DNA from: Pseudomonadota bacterium
Lineage (GTDB): Bacteria; Desulfobacterota; Desulfovibrionia; Desulfovibrionales; Desulfovibrionaceae
NCBI GenBank assembly: GCA_018817515.1
Contig: JAHIUD010000092.1
Coordinates: 1-54,106, forward strand
DNA: 54,106 bases
Direction: 5' to 3'
The notes below the pieces were generated by a model, which saw nothing but the letters and a program-made list of their open reading frames with translations, searched no databases and was not told the origin of the DNA. Below are positions 16,664 to 25,775 of the stretch, in pieces; position 1 is the stretch's first letter, and each line of letters opens with the position of its first letter. The position numbers and the translations under genes are program-made.

Positions 16664-17070
16664 CTAAACCGGACACCCTGCGGTTGCTGACGAACGGATG
16701 AATCTTCTGGGAGACCTCATCCGTAGCCCCTTGTGGGGATGCCTCTCGTTGTAAACCTCGAACCAGCCTGGGAGCTGGGCCAGAACCGTTTCCGCATTAG
16801 GTCGTTCGTTGACGAATACGTAATCCCGCTTGAAGGTGTTCACAAAGGCCTCGGCCATACCGTTGCTTTTTGGACTGCGCACTGGAGTGAACCGCGAGAG
16901 CAGGCCGAGCATAGAGGCGAACTCCACAGTTTCCATGGCCGTGTAGCAAGAGCCGTTGTCCGAGAGCCATTCAACCCGGTGTGGGGCCTTCAGCACCCCG
17001 AACCGCTTCTCCACGCACTCCAGTATCAAATCCTGCACCATCTGGCCGCTGATGCCCGCTGTGGTCGCTA
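16664..17070 (-). pseudogene. IS3-family transposase OrfB fragment
   Basis: The minus-strand frame carries the C-terminal part of an IS2/IS3-like integrase: EWLSDNGSCYTA supplies the second aspartate, GMAEAFVNTFKRDY the glutamate, and NERHPHKGLRMRSPR is the typical end. The N-terminal half, with OrfA, is absent because the IS5-family element begins at 17071. This is a dead remnant truncated by the later insertion. Confidence 0.85.
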
Positions 17071-18339
17071 GAGACCGCTGCAAGGCAAATCTCGAAGTTT
17101 TTGCTTCTAATCATCAGAGATGTTTGCTATATTCGCCCCATCGCAAGCGATGGAGGCGACGATGAAAGAGCGCACTTCACCCCGGCCGAATATCACCGAC
17201 TATGTTGCTGACCTGAGAAGGAAAAAGCGCCCAACGTTCCTTGATGACATCGAGCAGATCGTCGACTGGCATCCGCTTGAGAAGTTTTTGCGCCGCAAGC
17301 TTCGCCGGAACAAAGACGCCGTCGGCAACCCCGCATATCCCCCGCTGCTCATGTTCAAAATCCTTGTGCTCCAGCGCTGGTACAACCTCAGCGACGAGGC
17401 CCTTGAAACGTCGCTCTATGACCGGATTTCCTTCGCCAGATTCACGGCCCTGTCGCTTGAAGGCGACGTCCCGGACGCCACGACCATCTGCCGTTTCAGA
17501 TCCAGCCTAGCCGAGCGGGATCTTCTGACAAAGCTGCTCGGGCTCCTCAACCGGCAGCTCGAAGCGAGGGGCCTCCTGGTCCGCGAGGGTGCCATCGTCG
17601 ACGCCACCGTGGTCATTTCCTCCAGGCGGCCAACCAAGATCATCGACATCATGCCCGAAGACCGCGAAGAGGACGAGGACAACGACATGAGCGCCACCGT
17701 CAGCTACTCCGACGACACCGAGGCCGCCTGGCTGCGCAAGGGAAACAAGTCCTTCTACGGGTTCAAGGTCCACGCGGCCACGGATTCTCGCTACGGCTTC
17801 ATCCTTGGCGGCCATGTGACCCCGGCCAACCGCTCCGACACCGGAGAGTTCGAGCGTCTGGTCCTGGAGGCGGACGTGCCGCCCAAAAGCTATGTCTTCG
17901 CCGACAAGGGCTACACCAGCAAGGCCAACCGGGAGACGTTGGTCGGCCTGCGCCTCAAGGACGGCATCATGCACAAGGCGGCCAGGAACAGGCCGCTAAC
18001 CGACCTGGAGCGCCTGGACAACCGCTTGGTGAGCAAGCGGTGCGGGCGACAGTGGAGAGGGGCTTCGGGACCCTCAAACGGCTCTACGGATTTGCACGAA
18101 GTCACCACGTGGGCATGGCCAAGGTCGATATGGAGTTTCACCTCAATGCCATGGCTTTCTATCTGAAGAAGGGCCTGCGATTTTGGACTTGCTGAGGCAG
18201 TTGTGCGCCCTGTGAACACGAAAAGGGCCTGCATAAGGCTTCAAGGGGCCGAAAAGGCCAGCCGGGAAGGCTGACCAGACGGGCTGCAGGAAGCAAATCA
18301 GGCATGGAAATGGCTGGCGCTCGATTGTGCAGCGGTCTC
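17071..18339 (+). mobile_element. IS5-family insertion sequence
   Basis: Ends are marked by a 12-bp inverted repeat, GAGACCGCTGCA at 17071-17082 and its complement at 18328-18339, giving 1,269 bp. The single transposase gene is frameshifted near its 3' end. No target duplication is evident (GCTA before, GGTT after). The element abuts the IS3 remnant on its left, so it either inserted into that IS or arrived by recombination. Confidence 0.88.
17162..18195 (+). pseudogene. IS5-family transposase, frameshifted near the C-terminus
   Basis: ATG 17162 follows GGAGG by five bases. The protein has the IS5 N-terminal domain (RKKRPTFLDDIEQIVDW, LQRWYNLSDEALE) and the DDE_Tnp_1 core (GAIVDATVV, FADKGYTSKAN). 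After RLVSK at about 18030, two extra bases throw the frame off and the original frame ends at 18166. The expected C-terminus (ATVERGFGTLKRLYG to LKKGLRFW), with the catalytic glutamate, continues in another frame to 18195. As written the enzyme lacks its last active-site residue. Confidence 0.85.
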
Positions 18340-18451
18340 GGTTCAGGAATTCAGCAGCAGGCATAGCGCCCATTTGTTATGGTGATTGACGACATCTGTT
18401 GGGTGGAGTATTTAATTTAAACGGTTGGGCGCTTAACTTGTGAACATATTT

Positions 18452-18460
18452 TGTTAAAAT
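18452..18460 (+). promoter_or_regulatory. Candidate extended -10 promoter element
   Basis: TGTTAAAAT fits the extended -10 pattern TGN-TANAAT and lies in a strikingly AT-rich stretch (18400-18470) about 125 bases before galE. No good -35 is visible at the usual distance, as is common for extended -10 promoters. It would drive the long 18586-31132 gene run. This is inferred from sequence only. Confidence 0.4.
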
Positions 18461-18585
18461 TTATAGCAGTTCTGGTTTCCGCCAGGGTTTCGGTTGCCGT
18501 TTTACGCAGCGTTGCTGCGAACGCTGAACCCGCAGCAAGCGCAGCCGCACGCTAGAGGCCACGGCGTTGATACGGGGGGGGAGGA

Positions 18586-19566
18586 ATGCAACCACGAGTA
18601 CTTGTGACCGGCGGAGCTGGATTCATTGGCAGCCACACCTGCAAGGCCCTGACGCAGGCTGGCCTTACTCCTGTTGTATTAGACAACCTCGTCTACGGGA
18701 ATCGTCGGGCCGTCAAGTGGGGCCCGCTCATCGTGGGCGACATCACCGACGGCGCGGCCCTGGACTGGGTATTCGCCGAGCACCGGCCCGTGGCGGTAAT
18801 GCACTTCGCCGCCTACGCTTACGTAGGAGAGTCCGTCACCGATCCGGAAAAGTACTACAACAACAACGTCGGCGGTTCGCTTTCCCTGCTTTCTGCCATG
18901 CGCCGTGCGGGCGTTGGCGTGCTGGTGTTCTCAAGCACATGCGCCACCTATGGCGAGCCCAAGACCATGCCCATCCGCGAGGACCATCCGCAGCACCCGG
19001 TGAACCCATACGGCCGCACCAAGCTTTTGATCGAGCAAGCCATGGCCGACTATGGCCGGGGCTATGGCTTGCGCTCCGCAGCCTTGCGCTATTTTAACGC
19101 CTGCGGCGCGGACCCGGACGGCGAGATCGGCGAGCGGCACGACCCAGAGACGCACCTCATTCCGCGCACCATGATGGCTGCGACCGGCGGGATCCCACAG
19201 CTCGATCTCTTCGGCGAGGATTACGACACTCCCGACGGCACCTGCATCCGCGACTACATCCACGTGGTCGATTTGGCTCGGGCGCACGTGATGGCGCTGC
19301 AGCACCTGCTGGGCGGGGGGGAGAGCCTGCGGCTCAACTTGGGTACCGGCCGGGGCACCTCTGTACGGGAGATAATCTCGGCGGTGGAGCGCATTTCTGG
19401 GCGATCGGTGCCGGTTGCGGTTTTGCCCCGACGCGAGGGCGACCCGCCACTGTTGTACGCGGACCCGGCCATGGCGACCGAGGTGCTGGGCTTCCGCACG
19501 AAGTTTAACGACATTGACGAAATCATGCAGACGGCTTGGCGGTTCCATACGGGCGGCTGGAAATAG
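18586..19566 (+). CDS. galE: UDP-glucose 4-epimerase
   Basis: The 326-residue extended SDR starts directly after GGGGAGGA. It has the NAD-binding VTGGAGFIGSHTC, the FSSTCATYG strand and the catalytic Y-X3-K in YGRTK. GalE-specific segments ALRYFNACGADPDGEIGE and DYIHVVDLA are also present. GalE interconverts UDP-Glc and UDP-Gal (or the N-acetyl forms) in the cytoplasm. It is the first gene of the second large cassette, after an AT-rich promoter region. Length and motifs are normal, so this is one of the more secure assignments. Confidence 0.92.
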   Translation: MQPRVLVTGGAGFIGSHTCKALTQAGLTPVVLDNLVYGNRRAVKWGPLIVGDITDGAALDWVFAEHRPVAVMHFAAYAYVGESVTDPEKYYNNNVGGSLSLLSAMRRAGVGVLVFSSTCATYGEPKTMPIREDHPQHPVNPYGRTKLLIEQAMADYGRGYGLRSAALRYFNACGADPDGEIGERHDPETHLIPRTMMAATGGIPQLDLFGEDYDTPDGTCIRDYIHVVDLARAHVMALQHLLGGGESLRLNLGTGRGTSVREIISAVERISGRSVPVAVLPRREGDPPLLYADPAMATEVLGFRTKFNDIDEIMQTAWRFHTGGWK

Positions 19567-19819
19567 TCTGTTCTGTTCCGGCGCGGCCGTTTTTCGCAGG
19601 GCGCCTTCCGGTCCGGAGCCGAAGAGTCCTGAGCAACCTGCGGCCGAGGTGTTCGCGGCCGCCTCAGCCCCTGAGCGCTCACGCGCGCAGCCCCATTTTT
19701 CTAATGCCGTGTTCCAGCAAAGTCCGGAGACCATGCCTAATTTGGGGCAGAACGCTTGCGAATTGGATGATTTTTTTATAAGTTACCATAAATTTATTGT
19801 CCTCAAAATCAAGGAACAC

Positions 19820-21319
19820 ATGAACTCGAACAAACTCACGACTCTCGCCAAATTGACAGAGTCGGTCGGCCCGACCCAGCGGGAAGGCAAAAAGATATTT
19901 CTGAGCTACGGCAGCTATGACTTCCTGCATATCGGCCACATCCGACATTTGCGGCAGGCTCGCGCCCTGGGCGACCTCCTTGTCGTGGCGCTTGCGCCAG
20001 ACTGTAAGCTCACCAGCTGCATGCTCCCGGTTCCCATCGAGATGCGGGCTGAGGCCATGATCCACCTCGACTTTGTCGACTTCGTCTGCACGGACGCTGA
20101 GGATCTGCGGGTTGCGCTGACCCAGCTGCAGCCTACCGGCTACGCGGCCATGGACGACAACGGCGGCCAGCCCTGCAACGAGGACGAGCAAGCCCTATGC
20201 GACGAGATGGGCATCCCGCTGGTGAAGACAGGCGGAATTCACTTTGACTCAACCGTGGTCATCAACCAGTCCTTGGCCAGCTTCAGCGATGAGGCACGCG
20301 AATACCTGGATCTGTTTAAGTCGCGGTTCTCACTGGACGATGTGAACCACACCCTCGACGCCATGAGCGGGCTTAAGGTCGCGGTCATCGGAGACACCAT
20401 AATCGATGAATACTGCTATTGTAGCCCACTGGGCGCCTCATCCAAGGACCCCATCTTGGCCCTGCGCTACCAGTCGAGCGACATCTTCGCGGGCGGCATC
20501 GTGGCCGTGGCCAACCATGTGGCCAACTTCGCCACCGAGGTGGACATGTACACTGTGCTGGGCGACCACAGCTCCTATGAGAGTTTCGTCCGCGGCAAGC
20601 TCAACCCGCGCGTGAAGCCGACCTTCATGGTCCAGAAGAACTCGCCCACGGTGCTCAAACGGCGCTATGTGGAAGGCTACACCCAAAACAAGCTCTTCGA
20701 GATCTACTTCATGGAGGACATCGGGCTCGACGCCGACACAGATGCCCAGTTCCGCCAGTTGCTTGAAAAAGAGTTGCCGAACTACGACATCGTCATCGTA
20801 GCCGACTTTGGCCACGGTGCCATCAGCTCGGCCACCCGCGAGGTGCTGACCGACCATTCGCCCTTCCTGGCCTTGAACGCCCAGGCCAACTCCGGCAACC
20901 GCGGTTTCCACACGGTCACCAAGTACAAGCGCGCCGACTACGTGAGCATCGCCGAGCACGAGGTGCGGCTGGAAATGCGCGACATGCGCGGTTCGGTAAG
21001 AAAGATGATTGACACCCTGGCGCCCAAGCTCTCCTGCTCCAACTTCGTGGTGACCCGCGGCAAACGCGGTAGCCTGATCCGCGGCAAGAACGAACAGCAC
21101 ATCGAGGTGCCGGCCTTCGCCCGCAAGATCATCGACCGCGTCGGCGCGGGCGACGCCTTTCTCTCGGTGACGGCCATGGCGGCCAGGCTCGACACGGCGC
21201 CAGAGCTTTTGTGCTTCATCGGCAACATTGTGGGTGCGCTGGCTGTTGAGATTCTGGGCAACCAGAAGTCCATCGACAAGGCGGGCGTGAAAAGCTACGC
21301 GGCCACGCTGCTCGGCTAA
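19820..21319 (+). CDS. RfaE/HldE-like protein with reversed domain order: nucleotidyltransferase then PfkB kinase
   Basis: ATG 19820 follows AAGGAA; an upstream ATG at 19733 (GGAGACC) is possible but the intervening sequence is AT-rich and looks like leader. Of 499 residues, about 25-150 are a cytidylyltransferase-like domain with the HXGH motif (FLHIGHIRHL). About 175-499 are a PfkB sugar kinase (VAVIGDTIIDEY, VVTRGKRGS, DRVGAGDAF). E. coli HldE has the kinase first, so the order is inverted here. In heptose pathways the kinase phosphorylates a sugar phosphate and the other domain activates the 1-phosphate. GmhA-like, transketolase and HAD genes follow, suggesting a heptose or other long-chain sugar nucleotide. 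Confidence 0.85.
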   Translation: MNSNKLTTLAKLTESVGPTQREGKKIFLSYGSYDFLHIGHIRHLRQARALGDLLVVALAPDCKLTSCMLPVPIEMRAEAMIHLDFVDFVCTDAEDLRVALTQLQPTGYAAMDDNGGQPCNEDEQALCDEMGIPLVKTGGIHFDSTVVINQSLASFSDEAREYLDLFKSRFSLDDVNHTLDAMSGLKVAVIGDTIIDEYCYCSPLGASSKDPILALRYQSSDIFAGGIVAVANHVANFATEVDMYTVLGDHSSYESFVRGKLNPRVKPTFMVQKNSPTVLKRRYVEGYTQNKLFEIYFMEDIGLDADTDAQFRQLLEKELPNYDIVIVADFGHGAISSATREVLTDHSPFLALNAQANSGNRGFHTVTKYKRADYVSIAEHEVRLEMRDMRGSVRKMIDTLAPKLSCSNFVVTRGKRGSLIRGKNEQHIEVPAFARKIIDRVGAGDAFLSVTAMAARLDTAPELLCFIGNIVGALAVEILGNQKSIDKAGVKSYAATLLG

Positions 21320-21338
21320 GGTTACGGGCGCGCCAGGT

Positions 21339-22382
21339 ATGAACGTCATTCTGCTTGCGGCGGGCTTGGGAACACGCCTTCTGCCCCTTACTGCGGTGCT
21401 GCCCAAGTGCCTAATGCCGATCCACGGTCGTCCGCAGCTGGAATACTGGCTGCGCGCGCTCTCCCAAACACAGGGCGCGTTTGAGGCGGACATAGTTGTG
21501 AATACCCACTATTTGCCGGAGCTGGTGCGTGAGTATCTGGAGCATAGCCCCTGGGATGGGCGCGTGCGTCTGGTTCACGAGGCGGAGCTTCTGGGCACCG
21601 GCGGCACACTTCTTGCCAATTCTTTCCCGTCCGGCGGGCCAGTGATGCTGGTGCATGCGGACAACCTGTGCAGCGCGGATCTGCAGGCCTTTATGGCTGC
21701 CCACGCGAACCGCAGCCCCGGAACCGTCATGACCATGATGAGCTTTCGCACTGACGCACCGAAAACCTGCGGCATCCTCGATTTGGACAAACGGGGGGTA
21801 GTGCGGGCCTTTCATGAGAAGGTGGCGGATCCTCCTGGCAATCTGGCTAACGCCGCCGTTTACATCGTGGAGCCAGAGGTGACGGCTTACATCGCCGGGC
21901 TTGGCAGGAGGGTGGTGGACTTCAGCACTGAAGTCATCCCGCATTTTCTGGGGCGCATCCAGTCCTGGGAGAATGACGGGTACCACCGTGATATTGGGAA
22001 TGTGGACAGCTTTCTGGCCGCGCAGGAGGAATTTCCCGTGCCTGAGTCTAACCCCGTGGTCGAGCCGGACGGCTGGCTGCGCCTCTGCAGAAAGGACGGC
22101 GGCGCACTACCGCGCGCTTTTGCAAAAGCCCTGGCGCAGGCGCTGGACCTACCCATGGTGAAGGGCAATGTTACGCCGCCCAAGGACCCAGTCCTGCTGC
22201 TTCTGCCGGATGATCGCTCGCTGCTGGACAGAGCTGCGGGACGGAGGCAGTTCGCCCTTGCATCAGGATCGATAATAGCGATAGAATACTCAGCCGGCGA
22301 ATCCGCACAGACCGCTTTGCCACTGTACGCATGGGGTTGGCAGGTTATTACCATCTGCGCCGTAACAAAAGAACGTCTTTAA
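21339..22382 (+). CDS. Sugar-1-phosphate nucleotidyltransferase with C-terminal extension
   Basis: Residues 1-230 are a classic nucleotidyltransferase: LLAAGLGTRLLPLT (G-X-G-T-R-X9-P-K), LVHADNLC and an ELLGTGGTL segment. The remaining 110 residues (from about VVEPDGWLRLC) do not look like the usual left-handed beta-helix acyltransferase tail. They may be a cupin-like or regulatory addition, but I do not recognise the fold. The enzyme joins NTP and a sugar 1-phosphate. The RfaE-like protein upstream already carries a nucleotidyltransferase domain, so the cassette may make two activated sugars, or one of the two has changed role. Confidence 0.82.
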   Translation: MNVILLAAGLGTRLLPLTAVLPKCLMPIHGRPQLEYWLRALSQTQGAFEADIVVNTHYLPELVREYLEHSPWDGRVRLVHEAELLGTGGTLLANSFPSGGPVMLVHADNLCSADLQAFMAAHANRSPGTVMTMMSFRTDAPKTCGILDLDKRGVVRAFHEKVADPPGNLANAAVYIVEPEVTAYIAGLGRRVVDFSTEVIPHFLGRIQSWENDGYHRDIGNVDSFLAAQEEFPVPESNPVVEPDGWLRLCRKDGGALPRAFAKALAQALDLPMVKGNVTPPKDPVLLLLPDDRSLLDRAAGRRQFALASGSIIAIEYSAGESAQTALPLYAWGWQVITICAVTKERL

Positions 22383-22388
22383 GGAGAC

Positions 22389-22967
22389 ATGATGCTCGAC
22401 CCCATAGCCTGGCTTGATACCCTTGGAACCATCAGCAAAACCACCAAATGCCGCCTCGGCGGCGAGAACGTGGCGCTGACGGCTGGCTACGAGCGCATTG
22501 CCGAGCTTTTTCGAGCCACGCGCGGGCGGGAAGGCAGCATTTGGTGGGTGGGCAACGGCGGCAGCTGCGCCATCTGCTCCCATTTGGCCCAGGATGCTTT
22601 GAACAAGCTCGCCGTGCGCTCCCAGGTACTCAGCGACGCCTCCCTTATGACGTGCATGGCCAACGACTTTGGCTATGATGAGGTGTATTCCCGACCGTTG
22701 AGACGGCTGGCCCGCCCCGGCGATACCGTGGTAGCCATTTCCAGCTCTGGTAATTCGCAAAATATAATTAATTGTGCTGACTTGGCTTTGGAAATGAATC
22801 TCGGGCTCATCACCCTCTCGGCCTTTGATGCGAGTAACAAGCTGTGGAACCATAAGAGCGACGTCGCCCTATTCCTGCCGCTGGCCCTGTATGGCCTAGC
22901 GGAGGTCGGACACGAGGCGCTTCTGCACGCCGCCATCGAATGCCAATACCTAACTGAAAAAGGATAA
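22389..22967 (+). CDS. GmhA-like SIS-domain phosphosugar isomerase
   Basis: The 192-residue protein has a single SIS domain: WWVGNGGSCAICSHLAQD is the phosphate-binding entry, VVAISSSGNSQN the second motif, and the end contains HEALLHAAIE. GmhA enzymes convert sedoheptulose 7-phosphate to D-glycero-D-manno-heptose 7-phosphate. AAGGAGAC lies just upstream. It is the fourth gene in the cassette and is clearly different from the second GmhA-like gene at 53092. With a transketolase pair three genes later, heptulose phosphate is the likely substrate, but other ketose phosphates are possible. Confidence 0.85.
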   Translation: MMLDPIAWLDTLGTISKTTKCRLGGENVALTAGYERIAELFRATRGREGSIWWVGNGGSCAICSHLAQDALNKLAVRSQVLSDASLMTCMANDFGYDEVYSRPLRRLARPGDTVVAISSSGNSQNIINCADLALEMNLGLITLSAFDASNKLWNHKSDVALFLPLALYGLAEVGHEALLHAAIECQYLTEKG

Positions 22968-22980
22968 CAAGGAACCATCC

Positions 22981-23970
22981 ATGAACGAAAAAGTCGTCGT
23001 CATCGGGAGCAACTCCTTTTCCGGAGCCCATTTTTGCGATTACTGCCTGGAGCAGGGGCTTTCGGTCATCGGCATGAGCCGCTCCGACGAGCCACACCCG
23101 GCGTTTCTGCCCTACAAGAAGCGCGTCGGCGCGCCTTTCACCTTCATGAAGCTCGATCTGAACCATGACTTGGATCGGATGGTCGGGGTCATGAACGCCG
23201 AGAGGCCCGACTATGTGGTGAACTTTGCCTCTCAGTCCATGGTGGCAGAGAGCTGGGCTAACCCCGAGCACTGGTTTCAGACTAACACCGTGGCCACCGT
23301 GGCCTTGCACGACCGCCTGCGCAAGCTGGATTTCATTAAGAAGTACGTGCACATCTCGACCCCAGAAGTATATGGCACCTGCCAGGGCCTGGTGCCGGAG
23401 AGCGCGAACTACAATCCCAGCACGCCCTACGCCGTTTCCCGCGCCGCAGGCGACATGAGTCTCATGAGTTTTTACAAAGCTTACAAATTTCCCGTGGTGT
23501 TCACACGCGCGGCCAATGTCTTTGGCCCCGGCCAGCAACTCTACCGCATCATCCCGCGCACCATCCTATTCTTTCTCACTGGTCGCACGCTGCAGCTCCA
23601 CGGCGGCGGCCACTCGGTGCGCTCCTTCATCCACATCCGCGATGTTTCCGACGGCACCCTCAATATTGCTCGCAATGGCCCAGCGTCGGAAATCTACCAC
23701 CTGTCCACCACTCGCAACATCTCAATCCGCGAGTTGGTGGAGATGATCGCCGCACGCGTAGGCGTGAAGTTTGAGGATCATGTCGAAATTGTGAATGAGC
23801 GCCTGGGCAAAGACGCCGCTTATCTGCTGGACGCCGCTAAGGCCCGAACTACGCTGGGCTGGGCCGACCAGGTGAGCTTGGAGACCGGAATCGACGACAC
23901 CATCGAATGGGTGCGTGAGAACCTAGGCGCCCTGTCCGCCCTGAACGCGGACTATATCCACAAACCTTAA
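22981..23970 (+). CDS. NAD-dependent epimerase/dehydratase with atypical motifs
   Basis: The 329-residue extended SDR resembles sugar nucleotide 4,6-dehydratases (ISTPEVYGTC, NVFGPGQQLYRIIPR, RSFIHIRDVSDG). Two hallmark sites differ. The glycine-rich loop reads GSNSFSG, with serine in place of the central glycine, and the Y-X3-K signature is YAVSR (Tyr150, Arg154). Tyr remains, so catalysis may persist in modified form. It is followed after 24 bases by another epimerase, and the two may act in turn on the same nucleotide sugar. The product cannot be named. Confidence 0.8.
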   Translation: MNEKVVVIGSNSFSGAHFCDYCLEQGLSVIGMSRSDEPHPAFLPYKKRVGAPFTFMKLDLNHDLDRMVGVMNAERPDYVVNFASQSMVAESWANPEHWFQTNTVATVALHDRLRKLDFIKKYVHISTPEVYGTCQGLVPESANYNPSTPYAVSRAAGDMSLMSFYKAYKFPVVFTRAANVFGPGQQLYRIIPRTILFFLTGRTLQLHGGGHSVRSFIHIRDVSDGTLNIARNGPASEIYHLSTTRNISIRELVEMIAARVGVKFEDHVEIVNERLGKDAAYLLDAAKARTTLGWADQVSLETGIDDTIEWVRENLGALSALNADYIHKP

Positions 23971-23994
23971 ATTGTTTCCAAGGGAGCACACATA

Positions 23995-24936
23995 ATGCGA
24001 ATTCTCGTCACCGGCGCCTGCGGCTACATCGGCAACATTCTCGTTCCCAAGCTTCTGAAACACGGGCACGAGGTTGTGGCCGTGGACATCATGTGGTTCG
24101 GTAATATGCTTGCGGCCGCCCCCGGCCTCACCGTGGTCAAGGGCGATGTCCGCGACATGGACACCATCCCCATGGACGGTGTCAACGCCATCATTCACCT
24201 GGCTAATGTGGCCAACGACCCCTGCGGTGACCTGAACGCCAAGCTGGTCTGGGAGGTCAACGCCCTGGCCACCATGCAGCTGCTGGAAAAGGCCATTGCC
24301 AACGGCGTTTCGAAGTTCATGCTGGCCAGCTCTGGTAGTGTCTACGGTCTGAAGGACGAGGACCAGGTCACTGAGGATCTGTCCCTGGTGCCCCTGTCCG
24401 ACTACAACAAGACCAAGATGATCAGCGAGCGTGTGCTGTTGAGCTACAAGGACCAAGTTGAGGTTTTCAGCATCCGCCCGGCTACAGTCTGCGGCTATTC
24501 GCCACGCACTAGACTCGATGTTGCCGTTAACATGCTGACTATGCAGGCCCTGGTGAAGGGCGAGATCACCGTGCTTGGTGGCGCCCAGACCCGACCCAAC
24601 GTGCACATCCAGGATATTACTGATATATTTATCCATTTCCTTGGCAAGGGCCGCGAGTCCACCGGCATCTACAACGCTGGGTTCGAGAATATCTCCATTC
24701 TCGACATCGCCAATATGGTCACCGAACTGGTGCCCGCCACCATCACCATCAAGCCATCCAACGACCCACGCTCCTATCGGCTCAATTCGGACAAGCTCCG
24801 GGCCACCGGCTTTGAGCCGAAATACGGCGTGCGCGACGGCATCACCGACATCATCAACGCCTATCGCGAGGGCAGGCTAGTGGATGACGACATTCATTAC
24901 AATATCCGCACCATGAAGAAGCTTCAGGAGATCTAA
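23995..24936 (+). CDS. NAD-dependent sugar epimerase/dehydratase
   Basis: The 313-residue extended SDR has canonical motifs: VTGACGYIGN for NAD binding, LASSGSVYG, and YNKTK (Y-X3-K). RPATVCGYSPRTRLD and RPNVHIQDITD are typical of the WcaG-like group. AAGGGAG lies upstream of the start. It acts in the cytoplasm on a nucleotide-linked sugar, probably the product of a neighbouring enzyme. It sits between an atypical SDR and the transketolase N subunit in a run with gaps of only a few bases. Confidence 0.85.
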   Translation: MRILVTGACGYIGNILVPKLLKHGHEVVAVDIMWFGNMLAAAPGLTVVKGDVRDMDTIPMDGVNAIIHLANVANDPCGDLNAKLVWEVNALATMQLLEKAIANGVSKFMLASSGSVYGLKDEDQVTEDLSLVPLSDYNKTKMISERVLLSYKDQVEVFSIRPATVCGYSPRTRLDVAVNMLTMQALVKGEITVLGGAQTRPNVHIQDITDIFIHFLGKGRESTGIYNAGFENISILDIANMVTELVPATITIKPSNDPRSYRLNSDKLRATGFEPKYGVRDGITDIINAYREGRLVDDDIHYNIRTMKKLQEI

Positions 24937-24941
24937 TACCC

Positions 24942-25775
24942 ATGCTCGGCACCACGGACCAGACGCTGGCAACCATGCGCGCCGCCGCCAAAGACATCCG
25001 GCGGCAGGCAGTGCGCATGTCACACCGATCGCGCGCGGCACATCTGGGCTCGGCCATGTCTTGCGTGGACATCCTGGCCGCGGCTTATTGGGGAGTCATG
25101 CGCATCGACCCCACCGCACCCGATGATCCCGACCGCGACCGCTTTATTCTCTCCAAGGGACACGCGGCCTCGGCCCTGTTCGCCGCCTTAGCACTGCGGG
25201 GATTCTTCCCGCAGAGCGTGTTGGAGGAATACGCCCAGCCCGCGTGCCACCTGGAGGAGCACCCCACGCCGAAAGCTGCGCCGGGGGTTGAGGCGGCCAC
25301 GGGCTCCCTCGGCCACGGCCTGCCCATCGGGGCGGGCATGGCGCTGGGCGCGCGCATAGCCGGGCGGCCCACGCGGGTGTTCGTGCTCATGAGCGACGGC
25401 GAGCAGAACGAGGGCTCCGTTTGGGAGGCCGCCATGTTCATTGGCGGGCAGAAGCTCACCAACATCTGCGCTATTATCGACTTCAACCGCTGGCAGGCCA
25501 CGGGCCGTAGCTGCGAGGTGCTGGCCCTGGAGCCCCTGGCCGACAAGTGGCGGGCCTTCGGTTGGAACGTCGCCGAGGTGGACGGCCATGACGTGGGCGC
25601 GCTAGCGCTCGCCATGTCCGGCCTACCCGACCCTTCCGGCAAGCCGCTGGCTATCGTGGCCCACACGGTAAAGGGCAAGGGTGTCTCCTTCATGGAAGAC
25701 GACAACAACTGGCATTACCGAATCCCCAACGAAGACGAATTGGCCCGCGCCCTGGCCGAACTGGAGGGTGCATGA
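24942..25775 (+). CDS. Transketolase, N-terminal (TPP-binding) subunit
   Basis: The 277-residue protein corresponds to the first third of transketolase. It has the early histidine motif (HRSRAAHLGSAMSC), SKGHAASALFAAL, GSLGHGLPIGAGMA and the TPP/Mg site SDGEQNEGSVWE to DFNRWQ. The C subunit follows with an ATGA overlap, so the two form a split transketolase. Housekeeping transketolase is normally one chain. A split pair inside a sugar-nucleotide cassette suggests a dedicated role, such as making a heptulose or octulose phosphate or adding a two-carbon unit to a sugar. The acceptor is not known. Confidence 0.9.
   Translation: MLGTTDQTLATMRAAAKDIRRQAVRMSHRSRAAHLGSAMSCVDILAAAYWGVMRIDPTAPDDPDRDRFILSKGHAASALFAALALRGFFPQSVLEEYAQPACHLEEHPTPKAAPGVEAATGSLGHGLPIGAGMALGARIAGRPTRVFVLMSDGEQNEGSVWEAAMFIGGQKLTNICAIIDFNRWQATGRSCEVLALEPLADKWRAFGWNVAEVDGHDVGALALAMSGLPDPSGKPLAIVAHTVKGKGVSFMEDDNNWHYRIPNEDELARALAELEGA

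Noticed and set aside
20438-21493. Minus-strand open frame of 351 codons
   Set aside because: It lies across the well-supported kinase domain and the start of the next gene; GC-rich DNA easily leaves such antisense frames open.
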